From Neisseria sp. (GTDB lineage Bacteria; Pseudomonadota; Gammaproteobacteria; Burkholderiales; Neisseriaceae): a DNA stretch of 64,000 nt. Positions 26,009 to 35,415 of the stretch are shown in pieces. A model generated the notes under the pieces. The model was not told the DNA's origin. It saw only the letters and a program-made list of their open reading frames with translations, and searched no databases. Where the stretch lies: positions 31,157-95,156 of the forward strand of contig NZ_JAUMZU010000010.1 of assembly GCF_030527965.1 (NCBI RefSeq), in the 5' to 3' direction. Each line of letters opens with the position of its first letter. Within the stretch, counting starts at the first letter, position 1. Position numbers and translations under genes: made by a program.

Positions 26009-26920
26009 CTACAATACTTTGAAGTGTTCCGCCGCCGACATTTCCGGCAAGGTGCCGCCCAAGGCGGTTAGAATCTCGCGTTCCACCAGCCGCACGATGG
26101 CGTCCAGCGGCAAATCGTTATCCTGCGTGCCGAAAGGCTCTTCCAACTGGCTGCTCAGCGCATCCAAGCCGAGAAACATGTAAACCAGCCAGGCCACCAT
26201 AAAAGGCGTCCACAAGCCTAATATGTTTTCAATGCCGAAAGGCAGCATGAAGCAGAAACTGTAGATGGCGCGATGCAGTAACACCGAATAAGCAAACGGC
26301 AGCGGCGTGCTGGCAATCCGGTCGCAGCCTGCCTGCACATTGCCCAATATGGCGATGGATTCGGTTAGCGAAGTATAAACGATATCGCTGATTTCCTGAT
26401 TTTTCAGCGATTTGATCAATTCTTTTTGCATCATGCCCAGAATGAATTGCGGCGGGTTGATGTGATCGCTAGTCAATGTGTTCAGGCCGCTTTCGCCCAA
26501 ATTGCCGTATTCGAGCAGGGATTCATGATATGCGGTTTCATGGCGCAGCCGGTCGCGTAACAAACGGGTAAACAGAATGGTTTGGCGCAGCAGGCGTTCG
26601 CGGCGGGGCATCGGCAGAATCTGGCTGTCGCGTATTAACCGGCGCTGTGTTGCAATCAGCGTGCCCCATAGCTTGCGCCCTTCCCACCAGCGCTCGTAGC
26701 AGGCGTTGTTGCGAAAGCCGAGGAAAATGGAAAGAATGATGCCGAAAATGGTAAAGCCGAGAACCGGCGGGGTGGGGATGGAAAACCATTTGTAATGAGC
26801 CACGATGCCCAATAAAACGGATACGGACGATAAGCCGATAATGGCGGGCAGCACTTTGGGCAAAATGGTGCCGTGCCATGCAAATAAGAGGGAAAGGGTG
26901 GTTTTATCGCGGATAATCAT
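26009..26920 (-). CDS. Bestrophin-like / YneE-type membrane protein
   Basis: 303-residue protein of the bacterial bestrophin family (YneE, RFP-TM), whose members form pentameric ion channels. The family motif FLGFRNNACYERWWEGRKLWG is clear at about residues 62-82, and transmembrane segments flank it and lie near 210-250. ATG 26920 is chosen because it gives the family start MIIRDKTTLSLLFAWHG; a TTG at 26962 would add a hydrophobic extension without support. Ion selectivity is unknown. An extended -10 promoter lies at 27033-27041. Confidence 0.87.
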   Translation of the reverse strand: MIIRDKTTLSLLFAWHGTILPKVLPAIIGLSSVSVLLGIVAHYKWFSIPTPPVLGFTIFGIILSIFLGFRNNACYERWWEGRKLWGTLIATQRRLIRDSQILPMPRRERLLRQTILFTRLLRDRLRHETAYHESLLEYGNLGESGLNTLTSDHINPPQFILGMMQKELIKSLKNQEISDIVYTSLTESIAILGNVQAGCDRIASTPLPFAYSVLLHRAIYSFCFMLPFGIENILGLWTPFMVAWLVYMFLGLDALSSQLEEPFGTQDNDLPLDAIVRLVEREILTALGGTLPEMSAAEHFKVL

Positions 26921-27032
26921 GGTAAGTGGAATGAAAAGGAACGGTGCAATTCCGAATAGCAATTATTCAAACATCTTATTAATTCTTTTATGAGCGTATG
27001 AACAATTTGAGGTGCTTTATTTTTATGGGCTG

Positions 27033-27041
27033 ATTATACCA
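27033..27041 (-). promoter_or_regulatory. Candidate promoter of the bestrophin-like gene
   Basis: On the minus strand TGGTATAAT is an extended -10 with consensus TATAAT (27033-27038). No good -35 is seen. It is 113 nt upstream of the chosen start. Confidence 0.45.
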
Positions 27042-27160
27042 TTTGATACGAAATCGGTTGGCAATTTGAATGTCTGGAAAACGGCTTATTAAAATATTAA
27101 ATTTAACGGGCTTGAAGTATTGGAGCCAATATTATATTGCTTAAATAAAAATCGAGCGGC

Positions 27161-27197
27161 AAACGGTGCAATAGGTATTTGGTTTTTTGCGCCGTTT
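27161..27197 (-). terminator. Hairpin downstream of urtE
   Basis: Arms AAACGGTGCAA (27161-27171) and TTGCGCCGTTT (27187-27197) pair with one G-U. On the minus strand a T-rich stretch follows after about ten bases. Possible end of the urea operon; the tail is weak. Confidence 0.4.
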
Positions 27198-27235
27198 ACA
27201 GCCCGATTTGCAATTTATTTAATGAAATAAACCAT

Positions 27236-27943
27236 TCAAACGCTCAGATAGGTTTGAATTAGCTCCTCGGTCAGCTCATGCCCTTTGCCTTTTGCAACGC
27301 AATGGCCTCTTTCGAGCAACACGAAATTGTCGGCCAAAATATTAATCAAATTGAGCTTTTGCTCAACGATTAATACAGTTAAGCCCCATTCTTGGTTAAG
27401 ACGGCGGATAACTTTGGTAATGTCGTCTACGATATTAGGCTGAATGCCTTCGGTCGGCTCGTCTAAAATCAATAAGCTCGGGCTCAACACCAAGGCGCGG
27501 CCTATGGCAAGTTGTTGTTGCTGCCCGCCGGAAAGGTCGCCGCCACGGCGATGCTTCATATCGAACAACACCGGAAACAATTCATAAATCATGTCGGGAA
27601 TATTTCGGCTGGCGCTTTTATTGCGTTTGTTGTGAACGGGCAGGCCGATTTTCAAATTGTCTTCTACTGTGAGCTGAGAAAAGATTTGCCGCCCTTGCGG
27701 CACATAAGCCATGCCGTGATAGGGGCGTTTTTCCGGCCGTTGCTTCTGCAAATCGACATCGCCGTACTGCAATTTATCCGCTTTGGCGGCAACTTGCCCC
27801 ATAATCGATTTCAGCAAGGTGGTTTTGCCGACTCCGTTGCGGCCTATGATGCAAGTGCATTCTTTTTCCGGGGCGGTAAAACTGATGCCGTGCAGAATAT
27901 GGCTCTGGCCGTAATATTGGTTGAGGTTTTCAACAGATAACAT
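27236..27943 (-). CDS. urtE: Urea ABC transporter ATPase UrtE
   Basis: LivF-like ATPase, 235 residues, of the high-affinity urea importer. Walker A GRNGVGKTTLLKSIMG, signature LSGGQQQQLAIGRALV and Walker B LLILDEPTEGIQPNIV are intact. The start MLSVENLNQYYGQSHILHG is characteristic of UrtE rather than LivF. It is the last gene of the urt block, about 100 nt beyond urtD. Its position after urtABCD and the urease genes makes urea the near-certain substrate. Confidence 0.93.
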   Translation of the reverse strand: MLSVENLNQYYGQSHILHGISFTAPEKECTCIIGRNGVGKTTLLKSIMGQVAAKADKLQYGDVDLQKQRPEKRPYHGMAYVPQGRQIFSQLTVEDNLKIGLPVHNKRNKSASRNIPDMIYELFPVLFDMKHRRGGDLSGGQQQQLAIGRALVLSPSLLILDEPTEGIQPNIVDDITKVIRRLNQEWGLTVLIVEQKLNLINILADNFVLLERGHCVAKGKGHELTEELIQTYLSV

Positions 27944-28044
27944 AAGTTTTCCTTTTAAGCGTTTTTCTCTTTAATTTTGAGAAATGCGGATATTGGTTTG
28001 GATGCCGGCTTGGCTTTAAAAACCAAGCCGTTTTTCAGACAACC

Positions 28045-28842
28045 TTAATGGCTGCCGCCCAAATACACATCAATCACTTGTTGGTTGTTCTGCACTTCAG
28101 ACAGGCTTCCTTCAGCCAGCACACTGCCTTGGTGCAAAACGGTTACTTTCCGCGCAATCTTGCGAACGAATTCCATATCGTGTTCCACTACCACCACGGC
28201 TTGCTTCCCGGCCAAAGAAGTAAGCAGCTCGGCCGTTCGATCGATTTCACCGTGCGTCATGCCGGTTACCGGCTCGTCAATCAGCAATAATTGTGGTTTC
28301 TGCATCAAAAGCATGCCTATTTCCAGCCATTGCTTCTGACCATGCGATAAAACACCGGCCTGATTGTTTCGGGTTTCTGCTAAACCGATGGTTTCCAACA
28401 CCTGATCAAGCAAATCGTTTTGTTCGGCGGAAAGCTTGCGGCCTTGTCCGAAAAATGCGCCGAATATGCTTTTACTGCCTGCTGCTGCGAGAGATAAGTT
28501 GTCATACACGCTGAGAGATTCAAATACGGTCGGCGTTTGAAATTTTCGACCGATACCGGCGCGGGCAATTTGCGCTTCGTCCATCTCAAGCAAGTTATGG
28601 CTTTGCCCCAGCCAAACGTTGCCCTGATCGGGGCGTGTTTTGCCGGTAATGATGTCCATCATGGTTGATTTTCCGGCACCATTCGGGCCGATGATGCAAC
28701 GCAGCTCGCCTTTATCGATGTATAAATTGAGCCCGTTAATCGCTTTGAATCCATCAAAGCTGACGGAAACGTCTTCCATATATAGAGTGTATTTGTTATC
28801 GATATGCAGGTTATCGAAACGGTTTTCTCGGGCTGCGCTCAT
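28045..28842 (-). CDS. urtD: Urea ABC transporter ATPase UrtD
   Basis: LivG-like ATPase, 265 residues. Walker A GPNGAGKSTMMDIITG, signature LSHGQKQWLEIGMLL and Walker B LLLIDEPVTGM are clear; the signature with LSHGQ is usual for UrtD. The start codon overlaps the urtC stop by 4 nt (ATGA), so translation is coupled. A DUS core lies within the gene at about 28096-28107. Confidence 0.94.
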   Translation of the reverse strand: MSAARENRFDNLHIDNKYTLYMEDVSVSFDGFKAINGLNLYIDKGELRCIIGPNGAGKSTMMDIITGKTRPDQGNVWLGQSHNLLEMDEAQIARAGIGRKFQTPTVFESLSVYDNLSLAAAGSKSIFGAFFGQGRKLSAEQNDLLDQVLETIGLAETRNNQAGVLSHGQKQWLEIGMLLMQKPQLLLIDEPVTGMTHGEIDRTAELLTSLAGKQAVVVVEHDMEFVRKIARKVTVLHQGSVLAEGSLSEVQNNQQVIDVYLGGSH

Positions 28843-29981
28843 GCTGTTTTCTCCTCAGTGATTTGATTTCCATCTGACGGTGTTGCCGCTTGCTGTTCTT
28901 TTTTTGCCAATAAGCCGGCAATGCCTTCTTTCAGGAAGATGGTTACCAGCACGAAGAGCGCACCTAAGAAAAATAACCAAGCATCGGGAAAAGCCGCGGT
29001 CAGCCAGGTTTTGGCATAATTGACCACGAATGCGCCGATAATGGCGCCGAATAAAGTGGCGCGGCCGCCCAGCGCAACCCAAATAATGATTTCGATGGAA
29101 GCCAACGGCGCAAACTCGCTCGGATTTATGATGCCGACCTGCGGCACATACAATGCCCCGGCAACCCCGGCAATCATGGCGGATAAAACAAAAATAGCCA
29201 ATTTGACATGATCGACACGGAAACCAACGAACCTAACCCGCATCTCAGCATCGCGAACGGCAATCACCAGCTTGCCCAAACGGGAATTCATAATATTCCG
29301 CAACAATCCGTAGGTAGCCAACACCGCAACGCCGGTAATGGCGAATAAAGCAACGCGCGTGGTATCGGAAGTTAAGCTGAAGCCTAGAATATCTTTGAAA
29401 TCGGTCAGCCCGTTGTTGCCGCCGAAGCCCATTTCATTACGGTAAAACGACAGCATCAAAGCATAAGTCATCGCTTGGGTAATGATAGACAGATACACAC
29501 CGGAAACACGCGATCTGAAACACAACCAGCCCAAGATAAAAGCCAAGAGCCCGGGGATGAACAGCATCATGACAAACGCCCAAATAAAATATTCGCTGCC
29601 CATCCAAAACCAGGGAAGTTCCGTCCAGCCGAGAAACACCATAAAGTCAGGCAGGCTTGCATTGCCATAAGCGCCGTTGGCGCCGATTCCTCGCATCAAA
29701 TACATGCCCATTGCGTAGCCGCCCAAGGCAAAGAATGCACCGTGCCCCAAGCTGAGGATGCCAAGGTAGCCCCAAGCCAAATCAAGTGCCAGCGCCAATA
29801 AGGCATAGCAAAGGTATTTGCCCAATAGGGTCACGATATAAGTTGAAATATGCAGCGCACTACTGGAGGGAATTAATAAATTTCCGATCGGAACAATCAC
29901 AATTAAAAGAACCAACAAAGTCAGGGTAATTTTGCCTAAGCGCGGTTCACGTTTGAACGCATTGAAAACGATAGAATTCAT
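28839..29981 (-). CDS. urtC: Urea ABC transporter permease UrtC
   Basis: LivM-like permease, 380 residues, with about ten hydrophobic segments. The UrtC-typical GYLGILSLGHGAFFALGGYAMGMYL is near residues 70-95 and the ATPase-contact loop GKLVIAVRDAEMRVRFVGFRVD near 235. The start overlaps the urtB stop by 4 nt and the end overlaps urtD by 4 nt, showing a tight operon. It forms the membrane channel with UrtB. Confidence 0.94.
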   Translation of the reverse strand: MNSIVFNAFKREPRLGKITLTLLVLLIVIVPIGNLLIPSSSALHISTYIVTLLGKYLCYALLALALDLAWGYLGILSLGHGAFFALGGYAMGMYLMRGIGANGAYGNASLPDFMVFLGWTELPWFWMGSEYFIWAFVMMLFIPGLLAFILGWLCFRSRVSGVYLSIITQAMTYALMLSFYRNEMGFGGNNGLTDFKDILGFSLTSDTTRVALFAITGVAVLATYGLLRNIMNSRLGKLVIAVRDAEMRVRFVGFRVDHVKLAIFVLSAMIAGVAGALYVPQVGIINPSEFAPLASIEIIIWVALGGRATLFGAIIGAFVVNYAKTWLTAAFPDAWLFFLGALFVLVTIFLKEGIAGLLAKKEQQAATPSDGNQITEEKTA

Positions 29982-31636
29982 TCGACACCTCTACCTTTTT
30001 GTGGAAACAGACCACGTGGATATTTTTGGATAAACAAAATAATCAATACCAACACAACGGCTTTAGCTAAAACCGCACCCAACCAAGGCTCGAATAATTT
30101 ATTTATCACGCCCAACGTCAGCCCGGACACCAGCGTTCCCCACAGATTGCCTACCCCGCCGACCACCACCACCATAAACGAATCAACGATATACTGTTGC
30201 CCCAAATTAGGGCCTACGTTGGTCAATTGGGATAAAGCGACACCGGCAATACCCGCAACGCCCGAGCCCAAGCCGAAAGTCAGCATATCGACTTTTCTGT
30301 CGCTGATGCCCATGGCGCGCGCCATATGCCTGTTTTGAGAAACCGCACGCACTTCCAAGCCGAGGCGGGTGCGTTTCATCACCGCCAATAAAGCGAAGAA
30401 ACACAGCATGCAGAAAATAAAGATGTAAACACGATTCCATGTGATGGATAGCCCGGGAAAGATATCCCACGCACCGCTCATCCAACTTGGGCTTTGAACC
30501 AATCTGTTGAGCGGAGAAAAAATACTGCGAACAGCTTGTTGCAATATGAGGCTGATACCGAAGGTGGCCAGTAATGTTTCCAACGGTCGGCCATATAGAT
30601 AGCGCACAACGAAGCGCTCAATCAATACGCCGATAAAGCCGCTTACAATAAAGACAACCGGCACCGAAATAGCAAGCGACCAAGCAACCTGGTTTGGCAT
30701 CAAAAGCTGAACCACATACGCGCAATAGGCGCCAATCATCATTAGTTCGCCGTGTGCCATATTAATCACGCCCATCACGCCGAAGGTAATGGCCAAACCG
30801 ATGGCGGTCAGTACCAGCACTGAGCCCAAGCTCAAACCGAAGCTTAAGGTTTCAACGCCGCTTAGTAGATCGAGCTTGGTTTGAATAGACGATATTGCTT
30901 TTTCCGCTTGTGCTTTCAAAGCTGGGGTAGGGGCTTTTTGCGCATAATTTTTCAAGGCGGCCAAGTTTTCTGCCAACGCCGTATCGCCTAAAGCACTGAT
31001 GGCGGCGGCATGGCGGCTGGTGTCGTTACTTTGTAAATCCGAACGTGCAATATAAACTTCCATTAAAGAGCGGATGCTTTTGTCGCTTTCTTTCGGTAGT
31101 GCCGCTTGCACTTGAGCCAAGGCTGCAGCATCATTTTTTTGCAGCATTTGCTCGATGGCTTTTTTACGTTGTTCGGGCGCGTTGCTGAGTAACGCGTTTT
31201 TGGCCACATAATTGCGAATCCACTGCCGGATTTTATTATTGATGGTTACTTTTTTCGTATTCGAAGGTTGGGCGGCGGCAGGCTCCAATGTTTCTATGGA
31301 TGTATAGTTATCGGCGGCTTCATCTTTAATGAAAAACTGATTCCCCGCCGTTACCAATCTGCCGTCGGCCAATGCGTTTAAGATTTCCAAGTGATGGGGA
31401 TGCTTAAATGAGGGCAGTGATTCCACAGCCGCTTGTTTTTCTGAAAAATTATTCGATAGCAAGCCTTGTAAGGCTGTCTGAAAATCTTTTGGCGCCGTTT
31501 GGCTGTTGCTATTAATGGTGGTGTTTGTCGCAGAAGCGGCACCTTCATCTGCTAAAGCAGGAAGGGAAATCAGGTTTAATGCAAGGATCAGCAAACAGCT
31601 GCCAAATGCATTTATGAGTTGAGGCAAAGACTTCAT
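29978..31636 (-). CDS. urtB: Urea ABC transporter permease UrtB
   Basis: LivH-like permease, 552 residues. A signal peptide (residues 1-29) and a helical, charged extracytoplasmic domain of about 240 residues precede the membrane part, an arrangement common in proteobacterial UrtB. The permease core starts near 270 and has FGVMGVINMAHGELMMIGAYCAY and the loop LGLEVRAVSQNRHMARAMGIS. A DUS variant AGGCTGTCTGAA lies inside the gene at about 31470. It is separated from urtA by a hairpin. Confidence 0.93.
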   Translation of the reverse strand: MKSLPQLINAFGSCLLILALNLISLPALADEGAASATNTTINSNSQTAPKDFQTALQGLLSNNFSEKQAAVESLPSFKHPHHLEILNALADGRLVTAGNQFFIKDEAADNYTSIETLEPAAAQPSNTKKVTINNKIRQWIRNYVAKNALLSNAPEQRKKAIEQMLQKNDAAALAQVQAALPKESDKSIRSLMEVYIARSDLQSNDTSRHAAAISALGDTALAENLAALKNYAQKAPTPALKAQAEKAISSIQTKLDLLSGVETLSFGLSLGSVLVLTAIGLAITFGVMGVINMAHGELMMIGAYCAYVVQLLMPNQVAWSLAISVPVVFIVSGFIGVLIERFVVRYLYGRPLETLLATFGISLILQQAVRSIFSPLNRLVQSPSWMSGAWDIFPGLSITWNRVYIFIFCMLCFFALLAVMKRTRLGLEVRAVSQNRHMARAMGISDRKVDMLTFGLGSGVAGIAGVALSQLTNVGPNLGQQYIVDSFMVVVVGGVGNLWGTLVSGLTLGVINKLFEPWLGAVLAKAVVLVLIILFIQKYPRGLFPQKGRGVE

Positions 31637-31679
31637 AAATCGTCCTTTTCTGTTTTATCAGCGTAGATATCCGTATAAA

Positions 31680-31718
31680 AAGGCTGTCTGAAATTTCATT
31701 GCATTTTCAGACAGCCTT
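31680..31718. terminator. Paired-DUS hairpin between urtA and urtB
   Basis: Arms AAGGCTGTCTGAAA (31680-31693) and complement (31705-31718), built on the AGGCTGTCTGAA variant. It begins 9 nt past the urtA stop. Leaky termination here would give more binding protein than permease. Confidence 0.6.
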
Positions 31719-31726
31719 AGTCTTAT

Positions 31727-33061
31727 TTATTTAACGCCCGCAGTACATTTTTTAGCGACTTTATCGTAAGCACCGCATTTCACAGACTCGCTCCAGTCGG
31801 CAATCAGATTTTTCGATTCGTTCAACAGCGGAGACCAAGCTTCGCCGGCAACTTCGCCTTCAGTTTGCCATACAACGTCAAATTGGCCGTTATCTTGGAT
31901 TTCACCGATGAATACAGGCTTCGTAATCATATGGTTGGTCAGCATTTTGGCTTTGCCGCCGGTCAGATTCGGCACTTCAATACCGAGCAGAGCTTTTTTA
32001 ACGGCATCAACATCGGTTGAGCCTGCTTTTTCTACCGCTTTCACCCACATGTTGAATCCGATGTAGGTTGCTTCCATCGGGTCGTTGGTTACCGCATTGT
32101 CGCTTTTCTTGTATGCTTTCCAAGCTTTAATAAATGTGCTGTTTTCCGGTTTATCAATGCGTTCGAAATAATTCCAAGCAGCCAAGTGGCCGACCAACGG
32201 TTTGGTATCGATGCCCGAAAGTTCTTGTTCGCCTACCGAGAAGGCGATAACCGGGATTTGCTCGGGCGTAATGCTTTGATTGGCCAGTTCTTTATAAAAA
32301 GGAACGTTTGCATCGCCGTTAATGGTGGAAACAACAGCCGTTTTGCCGCCGCTACCGAATTTCTTCACATCCGATACGATGGATTGCCAGTCGGATTGCC
32401 CGAACGGCGTGTAGTTCACCATGATGTCACTCGCGGCAATGCCTTTGGATTTCAGATAGGCTTCTAAAATTTTATTGGTTGTTCTGGGGTAAACGTAGTC
32501 GGTGCCTAACAGGGCAAAGCGCTTAACGCCTTGTTCTAACAGATAATCAATGGCCGGAATTGCTTGCTGGTTCGGCGTGGCGCCGGTATAGAAAATGTTG
32601 CCGGAAGATTCTTGGCCTTCCCATTGCACTGGATAAAACAGGATGCCGTTCAACTCTTCAAAGACGGGCAGCATGGATTTACGCGAAACCGAAGTCCAAC
32701 CGCCGAAGGTAACGGCCACTTTGTCTCTGGCTAACAATTCACGGGCTTTTTCCGCAAACAAAGGCCAATTCGATGCAGGATCAACCACAACGGGCTCTAA
32801 TTTTTTGCCCAAAACGCCGCCTTTAGCATTTTGTTCGTCAATCAGCATCAACACCGTATCTTTTAAGGTGGATTCTGAAATCGCCATGGTTCCGCTTAAA
32901 GAATGCAATATGCCGACTTTAATCGTGTCTTTACCGGAAGCAGCTTGCGGCGCCGAGCCCGGTTCGGCTTGGCTTGTTTGCTCCGCTGATTTTTGGCCGC
33001 AGCCGCATAGCAGTAAGGCCGAACAAAATACTGACAATAAAAACTTACGTTTTGTCATCAT
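31727..33061 (-). CDS. urtA: Urea ABC transporter substrate-binding lipoprotein UrtA
   Basis: Periplasmic urea-binding protein, 444 residues from ATG 33061 (GGAG ten bases upstream). The lipobox LLLCGC puts the anchor at about Cys21, and a Ser/Ala-rich spacer follows. The mature part has IKVGILHSLSGTMAISESTLKDTVLMLIDEQNAKGG, split by the usual UrtA features FYPVQWEGQESSGNIFYTGATPNQQ and LGTDYVYPRTTN. These segments distinguish UrtA (and AmiC-like relatives) from Liv binding proteins. It follows ureD by about 130 nt, so a separate promoter is possible, although I see no strong one. Confidence 0.93.
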   Translation of the reverse strand: MMTKRKFLLSVFCSALLLCGCGQKSAEQTSQAEPGSAPQAASGKDTIKVGILHSLSGTMAISESTLKDTVLMLIDEQNAKGGVLGKKLEPVVVDPASNWPLFAEKARELLARDKVAVTFGGWTSVSRKSMLPVFEELNGILFYPVQWEGQESSGNIFYTGATPNQQAIPAIDYLLEQGVKRFALLGTDYVYPRTTNKILEAYLKSKGIAASDIMVNYTPFGQSDWQSIVSDVKKFGSGGKTAVVSTINGDANVPFYKELANQSITPEQIPVIAFSVGEQELSGIDTKPLVGHLAAWNYFERIDKPENSTFIKAWKAYKKSDNAVTNDPMEATYIGFNMWVKAVEKAGSTDVDAVKKALLGIEVPNLTGGKAKMLTNHMITKPVFIGEIQDNGQFDVVWQTEGEVAGEAWSPLLNESKNLIADWSESVKCGAYDKVAKKCTAGVK

Positions 33062-33189
33062 AGTGGTTATCTCCAGAAGTTGAGGGGTAAATCCAATGTA
33101 ACTAATCAAATTCGTATCTATTTTTCTTGTGTAACGCTATTCATCTAATTTTTTCAGTGTTGAGTCAGTTAGATTTCTGTATTTTTCGC

Positions 33190-34026
33190 TTAACGGAAAA
33201 AAGCGGCCGTAAGCGGAGAAACTTGTTCCGTATAAAGTTTTGCTACGGCTTCCTGCATTAGGGTTTGCAAAGCCTGGGCATTGTCGGATAACGCTCGCAA
33301 GCACAATGCGTGATGGTTGGCTTGAGTAATGCCCCATAACACCCCTTTGCCGTTATCCGTAAATTGTGTAGATAAATCTTCGTAAAGCTGATCGACCATC
33401 AGGCGGATTTCGGATGAAGCCAAACCGGTGTCGACATAAAATAGATTAAGCTGATGGGTGTAGTGCTCCATCTGCCCGATAACATCCAGCGCGTATTTTT
33501 GCGGTTGCCATTGGATGTTGTCGGTAACTACTTCTGCTCCGTTATGACGGATATTCAAATGGGAAGACAGATAGGCAAAAGCAAAACGTTCATCGTTCAA
33601 TATCCGACCGGCTGCGATGATTTCGCCGTAGAGCAAAGTACAACCATCGCTCAATTCAATATCGGTGGTCTGGATTAAGGTGCTGTCTTTGTGCAAAACC
33701 AACGGATGAGGCAGGTAACACAATTTGCTGTGCGGTGCCTGTCTGATAAGGGTGCGCTGTTGCGCTTTTTCTCCCTTATCCATGCTCAAAACCCGTGTAA
33801 ACGCCTGCGTGTAGAAAGACAGGGCAGTATGTTCCTCAAGGCTTATTTCGGTATCAATCACATCTCCCGCCAACAAGCCCGGCGAAGATGACATCTGTAC
33901 TACATGCAAAATGCCGTGCTGTTGTGGCGGTAAGGCCAATAGTTTCAGCGGTGGTGTTGCAAAACTGTTGTTGAGTATGGTTTGCCTGTTACGAGTTTGG
34001 GTCGATAGGGTTAGCTTGGCATGCAT
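33190..34026 (-). CDS. ureD: Urease accessory protein UreD
   Basis: Scaffold protein, 278 residues, that binds apo-urease and with UreF and UreG delivers nickel. Conserved segments seen are SSSPGLLAGDVIDTEISLEEHT, TQAFTRVLSM and DGCTLLYGEIIAAGR. ATG 34026 is preferred to the in-frame TTG at 34032. It follows ureG with a 62-nt gap. A DUS-like core (GCCTGTCTGATAA) occurs inside at about 33738. Family length is normal. Confidence 0.92.
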   Translation of the reverse strand: MHAKLTLSTQTRNRQTILNNSFATPPLKLLALPPQQHGILHVVQMSSSPGLLAGDVIDTEISLEEHTALSFYTQAFTRVLSMDKGEKAQQRTLIRQAPHSKLCYLPHPLVLHKDSTLIQTTDIELSDGCTLLYGEIIAAGRILNDERFAFAYLSSHLNIRHNGAEVVTDNIQWQPQKYALDVIGQMEHYTHQLNLFYVDTGLASSEIRLMVDQLYEDLSTQFTDNGKGVLWGITQANHHALCLRALSDNAQALQTLMQEAVAKLYTEQVSPLTAAFFR

Positions 34027-34088
34027 AATCAATCTATATCCGTGTCAGCTCAAAACAGTTCGATCGCATAAGTAAGTAGCCGAGCTAT

Positions 34089-34724
34089 TTAGCGTACCAA
34101 GCCGGCTGGTTCGTCGATGTTTTCCAGCAGGGCATACTTACGAATCCAACCGATAACATCTTGCAAATGCTCATCTTTCATTAAATTGGTAAAAACAAAC
34201 GGTTGCCCTTTCCGCATGCGTTGCGAATCCCGTTCCATTACTTTCAAATCAGCGCCTACAAACGGAGCAAGATCGATTTTATTAATGACCAATAAATCAG
34301 AACGAGTAATGCCGGGCCCGCCTTTGCGCGGAATTTTTTCGCCTTGGGCGACATCAATCACAAAAATGGTCACGTCGGCTAAATCCGGGCTGAACGTAGC
34401 AGAAAGGTTATCTCCACCCGATTCGATGAATATGATTTCAACGTCGGGAAAGCGAGCCACCATTTCATCAACGGCTTCCAGATTCATGGAAGCATCTTCG
34501 CGTATCGCGGTGTGCGGGCAGCCGCCGGTTTCAACACCCATAATCCGTTCGGGAGGAAGCAAGCTATTCTTAGTAAGAAATTCGGCATCTTCACGGGTGT
34601 AAATATCGTTAGTGATAACGGCAATACTGTATTGAGAAGCCATTTGGCGGGTAAGCCGCTCGATTAAAGCCGTTTTTCCTGCTCCTACCGGGCCGGCAAC
34701 GCCGATTTTGATATAGCTGCGCAT
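34089..34724 (-). CDS. ureG: Urease accessory GTPase UreG
   Basis: SIMIBI-class GTPase, 211 residues, that powers nickel insertion into urease. The P-loop [16 protein letters not shown], the nickel-binding Cys-Pro-His in [17 protein letters not shown], and the guanine motif NKIDLAP are all present. It lacks the His-rich N-terminus seen in some relatives; that role is probably covered by UreE. Confidence 0.97.
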   Translation of the reverse strand: MRSYIKIGVAGPVGAGKTALIERLTRQMASQYSIAVITNDIYTREDAEFLTKNSLLPPERIMGVETGGCPHTAIREDASMNLEAVDEMVARFPDVEIIFIESGGDNLSATFSPDLADVTIFVIDVAQGEKIPRKGGPGITRSDLLVINKIDLAPFVGADLKVMERDSQRMRKGQPFVFTNLMKDEHLQDVIGWIRKYALLENIDEPAGLVR

Positions 34725-34781
34725 GGGTTGTTCCTGTCTTCGTTTTTACAAAACAGATTTAGATGTTTGGTTTGGATCGCG

Positions 34782-35348
34782 TTAGCCGGCCAGCATCATG
34801 CTCAATCCGGCAGCACCAATTGCCGTACCGACTATGCGGTTTACCCATACATTTTTATTGAGTAAAAGACCTGCAAAGAAACCGGCGGCATGCAAGGCTG
34901 CGGTGCTGAGAATGAATCCGATGGCATAGAGGCCTGCGTTGCCGTGCATTTCCGCACCATGTGCCACGCCATGAAATAAAGCGAATAAACCTACTACAAC
35001 GGCGGCTATACTAGCCGGAATGCGTTGCGCCCAAGCGGCAGCCAAGCCGATAACCAACACAGAGGCGGCGATGCCTTGCTCAGTCATTGGAATTTCGCCG
35101 CCATTGGCCCCGATTAAAAAACCGACCGACATCACGCCGACAAAGCTGGCCGGAATCAGCCAGCGTGCTTTGCCTGAAAATGAAGCCGCCCATAAACCGA
35201 CAGCCAGCATGGCGAGAATATGGTCTAGCCCGCTAATTGGGTGTAAAAAACCGTGCACAAAGCCGCTTGCGTCTCCCTCATGCCCCGGATGGGCAAAGGC
35301 CATAGCGGATGCAGTTAAGAAAGCAACAGAAGCAAGCAATTTTTTCAT
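34782..35348 (-). CDS. ureJ: HupE/UreJ family membrane protein, probable nickel permease
   Basis: 188-residue membrane protein with a signal peptide ending AFA, after which mature HPGHEGD begins. The family motif HPxxGxDHxLAM appears as HPISGLDHILAMLAVGLWA at about residues 36-54. Six hydrophobic segments follow. The position between ureF and ureG points to nickel uptake for urease, as proposed for UreJ; direct transport has been shown only for some family members. Confidence 0.9.
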   Translation of the reverse strand: MKKLLASVAFLTASAMAFAHPGHEGDASGFVHGFLHPISGLDHILAMLAVGLWAASFSGKARWLIPASFVGVMSVGFLIGANGGEIPMTEQGIAASVLVIGLAAAWAQRIPASIAAVVVGLFALFHGVAHGAEMHGNAGLYAIGFILSTAALHAAGFFAGLLLNKNVWVNRIVGTAIGAAGLSMMLAG

Positions 35349-35415
35349 GGGTAAAGTTCCTTATTTTTTAATGAGAAAAGTCAATTAATCGTAATTCCAG
35401 TTAGCCGGGGCGGCA

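Larger units (their letters stand above)
26921..27235. other. AT-rich intergenic region, 315 nt, without a gene
   Basis: No ORF with coding character is visible. It holds the candidate promoter of the bestrophin-like gene and a hairpin past urtE. The rest is AT-rich without repeats or DUS that I can see. Confidence 0.7.

Noticed and set aside
27236..33061. Branched-chain amino acid (Liv) transporter
   Set aside because: UrtA-, UrtB- and UrtD-specific segments and the urease neighbours point to urea.
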